A stretch of DNA of 64,000 nucleotides, taken from assembly GCA_004431415.1 (NCBI GenBank), contig QPMI01000115.1:87309-151308 (forward strand). Direction: 5' to 3'. Each line of letters begins with the position of its first letter. Positions within the stretch are counted from its first letter, which is position 1. This DNA is from Cyanophora paradoxa. Taxonomy: Eukaryota > Glaucocystophyceae > Cyanophorales > Cyanophoraceae. The notes under the pieces are model-generated. The model was not told the DNA's origin and made no database searches. It saw only the letters and a program-made list of their open reading frames with translations. Below are positions 23,993 through 35,895 of the stretch, piece after piece. A program made the translations under genes and the position numbers.

Positions 23993-26900
23993 CTAGACGA
24001 AGGGGCAGAGGACGCCTCCGAACTTGCCATCGGCGAGGCCCGAGAGCGCCGTCCGCTCGACCTCCTCGGTGCACAGGTTCGCCGTCCGCCTGTCCACCGG
24101 TACCCCGCCGTCAGCCACGGATGGACGGGATGGATCGCAGGCGGGGCGGCTAGATGCGCCGAGGCGCTTTCGGATTGAGGGGTCAGAGGGGCGCACCGCG
24201 CGTCGGCGCAGTCGAAGACGACGCGCGCGGTGCACTCGACGAGAGGCGCGCTGACGGCCAGCCGCCCCGCGCCCTCCGCGCCCGCCCGCCATCCCTCCTC
24301 CGACGCCAGCGCCTCCCGCAGAAGCCGCGAGTCCACTGGGCGAGAAGGAAGTAAGAAGAGCGACGAGAGATCGGACGAGGAGAACGAAGGGATCGCTGTA
24401 CCCATGACGGTCGCCAGGATGGCGTTCGATTTGTCCACGGCGGAGCGAAGGGAGGAGGCGCCTCGCATCTGGGTACTGCGTCGGCGGCATGCGAGGGGGG
24501 GGGGATCAGGGGTACGCGTGCACCCCCTCCTGGATGCTTCCGAGGCGCGCCTCCTGCGGGAAACGGACGCCGGCTCGGCGGGGGTACGCGGGCTTCGGGC
24601 GTGTTCAGGGGGGTACGCACGTCGAGGCGGGATACGATGTCTCCGAGGAGAGCTGCGAGGCGGCCCTCCTGCTCCCTAACCGCCCGGAGATCCTCCTGCG
24701 GGGGGTACAGGCGTCAGGGGCGGGGTACGCGTGGATTGGGCGCGGGAAGCAGGGGACTCGCCTCGTGGGAGCAGCAGGGGCGGTCAAGGGCGGGGGCGGG
24801 GCCGGCCGATGCGCCGGAGCCCCGGGGCGCGGCGGGGGACGGAGCGCCCTCGCTCCCGGCGTCCGACGCCGGAGGCGGGGAGCGGACACGGGCGGGGTCC
24901 GGCGTGCGCGCCGGGGCCGCCGAGGCGAGGGCCAGCTGCAGGGCCGGCGGGTCCTCGCCCCCTCCCAGCGCCGTCACAGTGAGCATCGGGCTCGGCGGCG
25001 CGGGGCTGCGGCCCCCCGGCGAGCGCAGGGATCCCGAGGAGCCGCCGTGTACCCCCAGGGTCTCCATGGAGGCGGGGCGGGCGGCGGCCGGCCGCAGGGG
25101 CGGACTGGCGGGATCCAGGTTCCCGGACGACGAGATCCGCCGGGGGACGGCGGGGGTACTGGTCCCCGATGCCTCCGAGGGGGTACGCATCCCCGCGATG
25201 CTCATGTCCGAGGGCGGGCCCGGCGCCGAGGGCGACGGCAGGACCGCCAGGCTCTGCGGGCGGGGGAAGCGGCGGGTCTGGGTACAGAACTCGGAGGGGA
25301 AGGGGGTTGATGGGTGGGGGGTACGCGCACGTGGGCGCGGAAGTCGCGCGGTCCTTCTCCGTCGATGATGTTCGCGAGGCTCTGCGGGGTACGAGTTCGG
25401 CGCCGGGCAGCGGAACCGAAAAGGGCCTCGCGCGGGTTCGAACCCGGGAGCGCATGGCGACGGTGGCGTCCAGCGCGCTGATGGGGCGGATGACGTTGCG
25501 GGGGTGTACCCCCCCGAAGGTGCACGAGGAGAGGCGCCGCTGGAGGACGACGAAGGGGGGAGGGGCGCCGCGCTGCGTGGGGGGCGCGGGGCCCGAGCTG
25601 CCGCCGGTGCTCCCGTCGTCCGAGGTGGAGGGGATGGAGGGCAGGGGGGGTAGGGGCGACGCGGATAGGTCGCCGGCGAGGCGGCGCCCGAGCGACAGGG
25701 CCGCCTCCTCGGCCGACGCCAGCTCCGACTGGGGGGTACGGGATCGGATCGCGCGTGGGAGACGACGGTGGGAGTGGGCAGATGGCAGGGGTACGCACGT
25801 CTTCGGAGGCGATGGGGGAGAGGTTGACGGGGAGGGGATCGGATCGGAGGCTGTGGGGTACGGGAGTGTTAAAAGGGGTAGGGCGCAATGAAAGACTGTG
25901 GGGGATTGTTGGTTGCACCGCTCGAGTCGCGGGGAGGGGGGGACGTCGGGCTTCAGTGGGGGCTTGGAGGCCCGGGGGGGTACCGCTTCCCCTGTTGTGC
26001 ACGGTCTCAGTGGCCTGGTACGGGATGGGGAGGGCGGAGGGCGGGTGACCTGTCAGCTGCTCGATCTTCCCCCGCAGCGCGGTGTTCTCGGCCTGGGGTG
26101 GATGGTCAGCAGCCAGTCGGCCGGTTCCAGGCGTGTTTCGAACAAGATCCAGGGCGGCTCCGCGAGGCGGGGCGAACCTTCAGGACGGCGATGTCTCGCG
26201 AGGCGGCGGCGAGCAGCGCCCGCAGCTCCGCCGGGCTCATCTGAGGGCTCATATGAGCCGGGCGGGCGAGAGCGGCGGAGGCGGCGGGCGGGCGGGCGGA
26301 AGAGCGCACCTCCAGGTTGACGCGCGGCGAGTTGCGCATCTTCTTGGCGCGCTGCGGGGCCGGTGAGAGGAGCGGCCGGCGCGCGCCGCTCGGGGCGGGG
26401 CGGGGCGGGGCGGGCCTGGCCGAAGCGGAGCGTGGAGACCGTCTCGGCCTGGTAGGCGGCGGCCGGCGTGGCCGTCAGCACCAGCGCCGTCCGCGCGTTC
26501 CCCCCCAGCGACTCCTGCAGCAGCCTGCCGCCCCGGCGCGCGTCGGCGGCCGGCGGCGCGAGGGCGGCGCGGGGGCGCACCGCGTGAGCTTCGAGTCGCG
26601 GTACGGCACGTGCGTGCTCCGCCCGTCCGTCAGCGCGTTGATCACCATCCCCTGCGCCGCCCGCCGCCTCGGCCGCCGGCGGGGGCGGGGGCGGGGCGGG
26701 GGGGCGGGGCGGACGAGGGCGGAGAGGGACTTGTTGTTGATCTTGAGCTCCTCGAGCTGCTGGCCCTCGACGTCCGAGTCGCGGATCTTCTCGGAGCCGG
26801 CGAGGTCCACCAGGCACAGCTTCCCCGTCGTCGCCCGCCCGTCCCCCGCCGACTGCCGCTTCACCGTCACGATGAACACCGCGTGCGACCGGCTGCTCTC

Positions 26901-28257
26901 CGCGTTCGCCCGTGTCGCCGCCACCGCCCGCTGCGCGTTCCCCGCCTGCGCGCGCCCCTCAGCCCCGCCCCGCGCCCCGCCGCCCGCGCCGGGCGCCGCG
27001 GACCGCCAGCAGGTCCAGCATCTCGTCCGGGCTCGCCACGTACTGCGCCGTTGCGCCCCGACCCTGCCCCGCCCCGTCGGCCCCCGCCCCCCGCCCCGGA
27101 CCCCGCCCCGCGCACCAGATCCCGTGCTCCTTGCTCTCGTGGATCGGCTGCGCCGGCGTCAGACGCAGCGGCGGCGGGGCGGGGCGGGCGGGGCGGGCGG
27201 GGCGCACGAGGTTCTCGCGCGAGCCGCTCGGGTCGAGCAGGTCGCGCACCTGCGCGCCCCGTCAGGCCCGCCGCCCGCCGCCCGTCCCGCCGGCCCCGCC
27301 CGCGCGCCCGCTCGAGGTAGATCTCCAGGTACGAGCACCGGATCGTGAACTCCGCGTCCGCCGCCGCCGCCGCGATCCCCACGAACAGGCTCTGCCCCCG
27401 CCCCTCAGCCGCCGCGCCGCCCGCGCCGCCCCGCCGGCCCCGCGCACCTCCGCCACCCGCGGGATCACGCCCCGCAGCCGCTCGTCGTCGATCTCCCCCA
27501 CCATCGTGTACGTCTTCCCCTGCCCCGCCCGTCAGGCGCGCCCGCCCGCCCCGGCCCAGGTATCTCCCGCGGGCCCGCACCGTGCCCGTCTGGCCGTACG
27601 AGAAGATCGTCCCTGCGCGCCGCCCGCGTCGGCCAGGCTCGCCGGCATTCGGACGGGGCGCGCGCGCGGGCCGCACCGTTGTAGCCCTGGAGCACCGCCT
27701 GCACGATCGGCTCCGCCGCGACTGTGTAGACCCGCTCCTACGCGGCGGCTCAGCGGCTGCGGCGCGGGCGGCCCGCGGGCGGCGCGCGCCTGCGTCGCGT
27801 CCATCGGGAGCACGGCGTCGAAGCCGAAGGACGGCGCCCCCGTCACGTGCACCGACCTCCCATCCGCGTCGTGCTCAAGACAGCTGGTGTATCTGCGGTT
27901 GGGCGCTCAGCGACACGTGGATCGATTCAAATCCCACAGGCCCTGGATCGGTGCGCACCCGTTCTGTGTCTCGACCTGGGAGAAGGGCCTTATTCGGAGC
28001 ACAACCTTCACAGCGTCGTTTTGCTTGTGGCCGTGGTGGCTTGAATCGCCCACAGAGGCGCGGCTACCGCTATGCCTCGGCGAGCTGGCCCCGCTGTCGC
28101 TGTTCACAGGGGACGCGATGGACCTAGCGGAGTTGCCGCTTCCGGAATTTAAGGAGCTCACGCTCCCCGAGCGGCCCACCGCGGCGCTGTTCTGGGTGCG
28201 CGTAACGGGATTCGCCGGCTGCCTCCCGCGGCCGCGCGCCGCTCCCGTTGGCGGCAT
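23993..28257 (-). CDS. Kinesin-1-type heavy chain, copy 1 (minus strand)
   Basis: Microtubule plus-end motor. Exons: 28257-27959, 27892-27790, 27737-27677, 27612-27581, 27519-27448, 27391-27308, 27249-27208, 27147-27116, then about 27074-27000, 26945-26715, 26651-26581, 26524-26416, 26351-26310, 26240-26178 and 26092-26050, plus poorly resolved tail exons to TAG at 23995-23993. Exon 1 holds 'VKVVLRIRPFS'; later exons hold the P-loop 'GQTGTGKTYTM', switch I 'ESSRSHAVF', switch II 'LCLVDLAGSEK' and 'YRDSKLTR'. The neck reads 'RAKKMRNSPRVNLE', typical of conventional kinesin. A 69-base intron (26309-26241) splits the neck here but not in copy 2. One G appears missing near 27055 relative to copy 2, breaking the frame after 'GIW'. 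The tail includes 'SAVDKSNAILATVMG' and ends 'FGGVLCPFV'. The tail is rich in proline and serine and diverges from copy 2. Confidence 0.85.
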
Positions 28258-28540
28258 CCTGCTGACAAGGCGAGGGGTGCTGCTGCGGCTGAGCTGGCCT
28301 CGATCAAGAGGGATTGATTGTTGGACGGGTACAGAAGCATTGAGGCTTCAGCAGCCAGCTCCGAGCGCAGCGGCTCATGATCAGAGGCTAACCAAGGCGC
28401 CAGCGTTCGGCGCCCTTCCTGCTGCTACGCCAGGGCGATCGCCCGCGCAAGCGTTCCGAGGCTCCAATCGGCGCCTCGGCCATCCTGGTGATCCTAGGAG
28501 TTCCCAGCGCCGCGCGAGCGCGTACGCAATCCCATCGAGC
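28258..28540. promoter_or_regulatory. Shared divergent promoter region of the two kinesin genes
   Basis: The two kinesin start codons (28257 on minus, 28541 on plus) point away from each other with 283 bases between. Both 5' untranslated regions and any promoter elements must lie here or in introns upstream of the ATGs. I see no clear TATA box or other known element. Inference rests only on gene orientation. Confidence 0.5.
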
Positions 28541-31500
28541 ATGCCGACTCCGGGGGAACGTAAAGCCGCGCTGGGCGCCCGCTCAGCCAGCTCGAAGAGC
28601 AACGCGTCGATCGACAGCACCTCCCGCAGCCAGCGGGCCCTCTCTCTGCCTACGAGCGCATCGATAGCAGACAATCCGAATGTGCGGGTGCTTTTGCGCG
28701 TTCGGCCCTTCTCGCCCGCCGAGGTTCAGAGCGGGTGAGCCGAAAAGCACAACCGCTCGTGCGAACTGCGCGGCCGGCCCTCCGAGCTCACCAATCCGAT
28801 CGCGCGAAGGAGCTCCTCGTGCTTCGACTGCGACGCGGACGGGAGGACGGTGCACGTGACGGGGGCGCCGTCCTTCGGCTTCGACGCCGTGCTCCCGATG
28901 GACGCGACGCAGGCGCGCGCCGCCCGCGGGCCGCCCGCGCCGCAGCCGCTGAGCCGCCGCGTAGGAGCGGGTCTACACAGTCGCGGCGGAGCCGATCGTG
29001 CAGGCGGTGCTCCAGGGCTACAACGGTGCGGCCCGCGCGCGCGCGCCGGGTCCGAATGCCAGCGAGCCTGGCCGACGCGGGCGGCGCGCAGGGACGATCT
29101 TCTCGTACGGGCAGACGGGCACGGTGCGGGCAGGCCGGGGATACCTGCGCCGCGGCGGGCGGGCGCGTTTGACGGGCGGGGCAGGGGAAGACGTACACGA
29201 TGGTGGGGGAGATCGACGACGAGCGGCTGCGGGGCGTGATCCCGCGGGTGGCGGAGGTGCGCGGGGCCGGCGGGGCGGCGCGGGCGGCGCGGCGGCTGAG
29301 GGGCGGGGGCAGAGCCTGTTCGTGGGGATCGCGGCGGCGGCGGCGGACGCGGAGTTCACGATCCGGTGCTCGTACCTGGAGATCTACCTCGAGCGGGCGC
29401 GCGGGGCGGGGCCGGCGGGGCGGGCGGCGGGCGGCGGGCGGCGGGGCCTGACGGGGCGCGCAGGTGCGCGACCTGCTCGACCCGAGCGGCTCGCGCGAGA
29501 ACCTCGTGCGCCCCGCCCCGCCCGCCCCGCCCCGCGCCGCCGCCGCGTCCAACGCCGGCGCAGCCGATCCACGAGAGCAAGGAGCACGGGATCTGGTGCG
29601 CGGGGGGCGGGACACGGGACCGGGGTGGGGGCGGGGGCCGACGGGGCGGGGCAGGGTCGGGGGCGCGACGGCGCAGTACGTGGCGAGCCCGGACGAGATG
29701 CTGGACCTGCTGGCGGTCCGCGGCGCCCGGCCCGCGAGGCGGGGCGCGGGGCGGTGCTGAGGGGCGCGCGCAGGCGGGGAACGCGCAGCGGGCGGTGGCG
29801 GCGACGCGGGCGAACGCGGAGAGCAGCCGGTCGCACGCGGTGTTCATCGTGACGGTGAAGCGGCAGTCGGCGGGGGACGGGCGGGCGACGACGGGGAAGC
29901 TGTGCCTGGTGGACCTCGCCGGCTCCGAGAAGATCCGCGACTCGGACGTCGAGGGCCAGCAGCTCGAGGAGCTCAAGATCAACAACAAGTCCCTCTCCGC
30001 CCTCGTCCGCCCCCCCCGGCCCCGCCCGCGGCCCCTGCTGGGGGCCGAGGCGGCTGGCGGCGCAGGGTATGGTGATCAACGCGCTGACGGACGGGCGGAG
30101 CACGCACGTGCCGTACCGCGACTCGAAGCTCACGCGGTGCGCCCGCGCGCCGCCCCCGCGCCGCCGGCACTGAAGCGCGCCGCGGCCGCAGGCTGCTGCA
30201 AGAGTCGCTGGGGGGGAACGCGCGGACGGCGCTGGTGCTGACGGCCACGCCGGCCGCCGCCTACCAGGCCGAGACGGTCTCCACGCTCCGCTTCGGCCAG
30301 GCCCGCCCCGCCCCGCCCCGAGCGGCGCGCGCCGGCCGCTCCTCTCACCCGCCCCGCAGCGCGCGAAGAAGATGCGCAACTCGCCGCGCGTCAACGCCGA
30401 GCAGAGCGCCGCCGAACTTCGGGTCCTCCTCGCAGGCGCCCGCAGCGACGTCGCGACTCTGAAGGTATATATCTCTTCCGCTGAAGTTTCACTGAAAGAT
30501 TTTCGAGTTGCGCACCCTGACGCGTCTCGCCCAGGCCGAGAATGCCGCCCTTCGAGCTAGGATCGAGCAGCTGACGGGTACGCCGATCCTCCCTTCCCGG
30601 ACCTTCTGGTTCCCCTCTGATCGGGCCCCGTCGCAGGCGAGGCGCCCCCTCCGCCGCCGGCGGCGCCTTCCCTCCACCCCTCCGAGGACCTCGACGACGT
30701 ACCCCCGCTCCGCTCCTCCCTCCCCTCCAGCTACTCGACCCTCTCCGAGGTCCGTGCCCTTGAGATGAATCTTCGGCTTTCGGATTCGAACCCGGAACCG
30801 CAGGCGCCAAGCGACGGGGACGCGCCCCGGGCTGACGACGAGGCGACGGCGCGGGCGCTCGCTGTGGGGCGGAGCCTCGCTGCGGATCTGTCCCCCGTAC
30901 CCCCGCCCGTAGAGACCGGTACCCCCGCCGCCTCCCCGGGGCCCGAGGCCCCCCCCTCCCCCGAGGCCCCGTCGCCCTACCCCCCGGAGACTCCGACCCC
31001 GGCCCCAGCGGCCCCCCACCGGATCGTTTCCTTCAGGGGGGACGCCCCCCGCTCCTTCGCGGGCGTAGCCCCCCGCAACGTCGTACGCCCCATCAGCGCC
31101 CTCGACGCGAGCGTCCGGCTCGCGAGCATCGCGTCCATCGCGCGGGTTCGAATCCCCGCGGGGTCCCTTATCCGCGTCCCCTGAATCTCGTACCCCCCAG
31201 GGCGATTGCGTCGTGTGCGCCTGCGGGCGTAAGCTCGCCCTACCCCCCGGCACGCCCGCCGCGCCGGCGCCGGCGGCCCCGCCTTCCACCCCCGCCTCCG
31301 CCTCCGCCTCCGCCTCCGCTCTTAGCCGCCCGGCCTCCCTCGTGATCGACCCCGCCCCCTCCCCCCCCTCCTCCCTCTCCTCCCGCCGGCGCTCCCTCTC
31401 GCCCCCCCGCTCCCCCTGTATCGCCCGGGGCCCCTCCCCGGTCCACAAGCCCCTCCAGGGCGGCTCCACCCTACCCCCGCCCCGCTTCGTGCTGGGGGGT

Positions 31501-33041
31501 ACCGACGGCGACGCCCTCGAGCGGGTCGGCGACTCGGTACTCGTCCCCGAGTCTCCCACCCATTGCCGGAGGGCCTTCCTCTCGAGCGCCGCCCGCGTCG
31601 CGTCCCCTTCCCCTACCCGCGCCCCCAAGGTAGCTCGTACCCCCATCACCTCGAGGTCCAGCTCATATGAGCGCGTCCCTTCCCCCTCCCCGGGTTCAAG
31701 GGCGACCTGCGGGCCGTCATGGAGCAGGAGCGGAAGCTCGCGGCGCTGCTCGACGGCTTCGTCGCGCGGTTGGACGTGCGCGTACCCCCCTCGTCCTCCT
31801 TCCCCCCCGCGCCCCGTGACCCGTACCCCCGGCGCGGCAGAGCGCGAGCATACGGAGGCTGCAGGCGACGGTCCGCGCTGCCGTTTGGCCTCCTTTGGTC
31901 TTAGGTTCTAGATCTTACAAGGAAATACTTCACGAGCGCTTTTATCATCTTAAAGGAAAAATCACTCGAATCTAATTCAAACTAATTCGAACTTACAGGA
32001 TTCCCACATCAGATGTCTAAATTAACTACTTGAACTAAAGCCCATTCCTCCGCCATCAGATGCGCGATGCGCCATTCCGGAGCATCGTCGACAGGTCCAA
32101 CGCCCTCCTCTCCGCCGTCATGGGTCCGCGCACCCCCCTTTTCCCCCTCTACCCCCTTTCACCCTCCAGCGCTCCGGATCCGCGAATCTACCCCCCATCT
32201 CCCCCCCCCCCCCCCTCCCCCCCCCTTCGACCCCATCCCGCCCCCCCGGCGGCGGCCTGCTGACGGGCGGGGCGGGGGCAGCGGAGTCGCGGGACATCGG
32301 GGAGCGGATGCGGGCCGAGGCCCGAGCCGCCGAGCCGCCAGCTGCAGCTCCAGGCGACCGCTCCCCCGGCCCGGGTACGGGTACTCCATCGCGATCGCCA
32401 TCGCGGGTCCCGCCCCCTCTGCAGCAGCTGACCGCGGGACGCCCGCGGGCGGCCGGGGCGCAGGGGCGGCCTCGGCGGCCCGGCGGCCCCGGCGGCGGCC
32501 TCGGCGGCGCCGGCCCCGGCGCCGCTGCTGGTGTCGGAGCGGCTGATGGACGTCGCTGCCCGCCTTCTCTTCGACTGCGCCGACGCCCGGTGCGGCCCTC
32601 TAGATCTAGATCTATATCTCCGATCCAAGTCCTCAGTCCTAAGCTGCCCTACAATTCTGGCGGAGGCCTAAGCCTAATCTTAAGCTTACGTGTCCCGAAT
32701 TCGAAGCACTGTTCTCAAGCCAATCTAATCTGCATCCAATTGCCACGCCTTTCCGTGCCGATTCATTCCGAAGCTTAGGAGGGCTCGATTTCGCATCTCT
32801 TCGAGTTCCAAAACAGTACTTAGATCCTCTCGAGCGTCTAAATTTGCATTCAACGCCACGCTATGGCCACGCCTTGCTTTTGTACATGTGTGTAGCCAGC
32901 TTGTAGCCTTAAGCTTGCTGCTGACATGCCGGCGGGGCCTCGCCGGGGCGCAGGCGGACGGTGAACGCGCACACGGAGGATGCGGTGCGGCGGACGGCCG
33001 AGAAGCTGGAGGCGTGGGAGGCCCAGCACAGGGCCCCCTGA
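28541..33041 (+). CDS. Kinesin-1-type heavy chain, copy 2 (plus strand)
   Basis: Exons: 28541-28734, 28810-28912, 28965-29025, 29092-29123, 29185-29256, 29313-29396, 29464-29505, 29564-29595, 29655-about 29721, 29774-30004, 30066-30136, 30192-30300, 30360-30464, 30535-30577, 30637-30698, then tail exons to TGA at 33039-33041. Each boundary keeps the kinesin frame. Motor signatures: 'VRVLLRVRPFS', P-loop 'GQTGTGKTYTM', 'ESSRSHAVF', 'LVDLAGSEK', 'YRDSKLTR'. The neck 'RAKKMRNSPRVNAEQSAAEL' is of the conventional kinesin type. Tail pieces include 'RALAVGRSLAADL', 'RSIVDRSNALLSAVMG' and the end 'RRTAEKLEAWEAQHRAP'. Donors of introns 2, 6 and 12 (28913, 29397, 30301) are GC rather than GT. The exon 9/10 junction is ambiguous within a G/C repeat. 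The tail (30.7-33.0 kb) is proline-rich and its exons are only partly resolved. Confidence 0.87.
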
Positions 33042-33843
33042 GGGGAGCCTCGGAGGGCCGGGTGGGGTCATCGCTAGAGGCTAGCTCTAGCCTGTGAGAT
33101 TCCTTTAGCTATACATGTGCATGCACCCTTCGATCATGATCATGATCATCATCTGATAATCATTACTAAATAAGCTTATCGGAGGGCCGGAAGGGGGGGG
33201 AGGAGGAGGGAGGGGGGGGGGGGGGGCGGGGAGGATCGCGCTCCGCGCACAGCGGCGCCCCGGCGGCCGATGCAACGCTAGCGGCCCATGGGCCAGCCTG
33301 GCCATATGGCGGCGGCGCGGTAGCTTCCCAGCAGGCCCTGAGGCCCAGGGGTGGCGGCTGCGCATGCAGCTCGACTGCAGTTCGCGATCGACAAGTCTTG
33401 AAGCAGGAGAGGCTGCGGCCGAATCACTGAGTATGCGTACCGTAGTACTGCAGTCTGCAGCTGATGAGCACGACCGCCGCAGTGCACGCGCAGTCGACTG
33501 CAACTTAACTTGGGAATTCGAAGCTGCCGACGAAGGTGAAATTAGACTAGCTAGCAGCTGCAGCTGCAGCTCCCGAGCCCGTGCTTGCCCAGTTCGAATT
33601 CGGATGTGTGGTCTCAGAGTGTCCGATATAATTATCTCTGATCTCTGAATCTCTCTAGACTCTGAGATCTAGAAGGATTGTGAATTCGAAGTAATTATAT
33701 AAACTTGAATTCGCAACGCAGGCGGCCACTACTAGGCTACCTCGACGAGCACATCAGCAGCTAGGAAGTAGCTAGCACTGCGGCGTGGCGTGTGACGGCG
33801 GTCGGACCAAGAGGGGACCAGATCGATATCACGGAACTCGGGC
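33042..33843. other. Intergenic region between convergent genes
   Basis: The plus-strand kinesin and the minus-strand membrane protein gene converge here. It contains purine-rich G/A stretches (33181-33235) including a run of about 13 G, repeated gatcat words (33131-33150) and CTGCAG/CAGCTG palindromes. No supported gene. Confidence 0.4.
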
Positions 33844-35646
33844 CTAGAAGCGGGTGGGGTAGCCGTAGGGGTTGGCGGCGGCGGCCGGGGCGGAGGAGCC
33901 GGCGACGGGGCCGCCGAGGAAGGCGTAGAGGGCGAACACGTCGGCGAGGATCTCGAGGACGAAGGAGGAGAGGAGGAAGCCCGGGGCGGAGAGGAGCGTT
34001 CCTCCGGCCTCGTGGCGGCGAACGTAGTCCCCGAAGACCCACGCCACCGCGACCTGGCGAGGGCGTGGGCGGGGAGGGGAGGGGAGGGGAGGGAGGGGGG
34101 TACGGGCGCACGACGGCGGCGATGAGGGTGACGAAGATGCGGCGGAGGGTCGCCTGGTCGGCGCGCCAGCACCCGGCGGCGAAGGCCGCGTTGAAGGCGA
34201 GGAAGACGGCGGCCGACAGGCGCTTGAACAGCACCGTGGGCTGCACCGAATTAGATCCCAGCGCAGATCTAATCTAAATCCAATCGCGGACGGACCGCGA
34301 ACGTGTAGAGAGGCTCGGAGGGGGTACCGACGAAGGCGGGGGCGGCCCAGCGCATGAACTCGACCGGCCAGAGGATGCCGGCCACCATGACGAGCATCCA
34401 CATGCCCGGCTTCACCATCAGGAACACGACCTGAGCCCCCGGCTCAGACTCACGTGATATCCAGAGAGACGGGAGGGGGGTACGGCGCACGGTGAAGAAG
34501 TCCCAGGGGCGCGGGGCGGGGGCCTGGGGCTGCACGGGGGCCTGCCCCGCCCAGTAGCGCCACCCGAAGAAGCCGGAGAGGAGCGAAGTGACGACGTGGG
34601 CAGCGAGGAACAGAGCCGGCCCTGCGGGTTGCGGGCCGCGGGGTCAGGGGCGCCGGCGCCGGCGATCCGATGATCGCGGGTCGGAGAGTTCAAGCGCAGG
34701 CACCGAAGGCGAACGGCGGGTTGTACTTGGAGTGGAATGAGCCGAAGAAGATGATGATCATGAGGCCCGTTCCGGTGCAGACGCCGCCCAGAAGAATGCC
34801 CGCCGTCTGCAGCATGCGCAGCCGGGGGGCGCCGGCGCCGGCGCGGCGCCGCGACATCGGTCAGTACAAGTGCTGTCTCTGGGCAGGCTTAAGCGGCGGG
34901 CGGGACGGGCAAGCGGCTGGAGCGCACGCGGCCGTCGCCGGCGCTGACGGCGCGGCGAAGAGCGAAGTCGAAGAGGGCGGCGATGGCCACAACTGCGCGC
35001 GCGGGAGGCGGCGTACGTGTCGATCGGCGGCCGGCGCCGGCGCCGGCGCGGCCGTGGGGGAGATCTAGAGGCCTAGGCGCAGCTATAGCTATAGGCCTGG
35101 GCCTGGGCCTATGCGCCAGGGGGCCGATCGATATCGCGAACGCACGCCCGAGACCGTAGAGCTGGACGTGGAGCTCGTTCACTGCTCGGCCGCGCCCGGC
35201 AGTCAGTGGGAGGCCCGCGGCCATGAGGTCTCGAAAGCTTTAATACAAGCGGCGCCGGCTGCGGCTGCCGGGCGGTTGCAAGGGGCACGTATACGCCGCC
35301 GGGCCGCTCAGCGAGCTGTTTCGTGCTAAAGGCGAGGATCGGACGTCGACGCACGGGGATCGCCAAGGTAGGTCTTCTCATCGAAGCCACTCAAAAGGAA
35401 ATTCTCGGCCCAGTAGGGCGCCAGGACGAACCACGCTCCCAGAGCATAGAACCTGCGATTTCGAAGTCGTACAGGTCAGCGGCGACCCGGCCCGGTCGGC
35501 GCTAGACTCTGAGAGACTGATCGGACTCGCGGCCGCGGAGGTTCCAGATAACCGTCGCGCCCGGCGGCCGATCCGGCTGCCTCGAAAGCGGCCCTAACGA
35601 ACCCGATCGGGGCAAGAAACAGGAAGTAGACGTCGAAGAGAGCCAT
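33844..35646 (-). CDS. Polytopic membrane protein of unknown family
   Basis: A series of minus-strand exons each encodes hydrophobic helices: 'MALFDVYFLFLAPIGFVRAA' from ATG 35646, 'ALGAWFVLAPYWAENFLLSG' (about 35440-35380), 'MLQTAGILLGGVCTGTGLMI' (about 34817-34758), 'ALFLAAHVVTSLLSGFFGWR' (about 34620-34560), 'MWMLVMVAGILWPVEFMRWA' (about 34410-34350), 'VFLAFNAAFAAGCWRADQAT' (about 34215-34155) and 'FLLSSFVLEILADVFALYAF' (about 33985-33925). The end is at 33844, after an alanine/proline tail. At least seven membrane segments are expected. I cannot name the family; transporter, channel or scaffold are all possible. The gene is divergent from the secreted-protein gene at 35896. Introns are short and exon edges were read by eye. 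Confidence 0.55.
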
Positions 35647-35895
35647 CGCTGAGGCCGATCAAAATTCTGATCAGGCTGTGGGGGTACAGCACCGCTTTCA
35701 AAGTGGGTACAACGTGCGGCGTCACAACTTCCGAAAAGCTTGCGATTGCAGCACATCAAGCCACCGACGACGCCAGAAGAGCATATCGATATCTAATCCG
35801 ACTCATCGGGCGTCCCAACTGGCCCGCGCTCGGCCGCGGCCTCCCCGTGCAGGCGGGCAAATGCACGCGTAGCTTCTTGAAGCACATCCACAAGA
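35647..35895. promoter_or_regulatory. Divergent intergenic region, membrane protein / secreted protein
   Basis: The start codons at 35646 (-) and 35896 (+) diverge across 249 bases, so this is the likely shared promoter region. It contains a CATATCGATATC word at 35789-35800. No known core element is recognisable. Confidence 0.4.

Noticed and set aside
24489-25368. Long glycine/arginine-rich plus-strand frames over the kinesin 1 tail
   Set aside because: They are antisense shadows of proline-rich minus-strand tail exons and introns in very GC-rich DNA.
31135-31165. T-arm-like word (cgcgggttcgaatccccgcg) suggesting a tRNA; similar words near 25432, 42540 and 52670
   Set aside because: No matching D-arm, anticodon arm or acceptor stem at any of the four places; two lie at mirrored places in kinesin tails and are likely coding or intronic.
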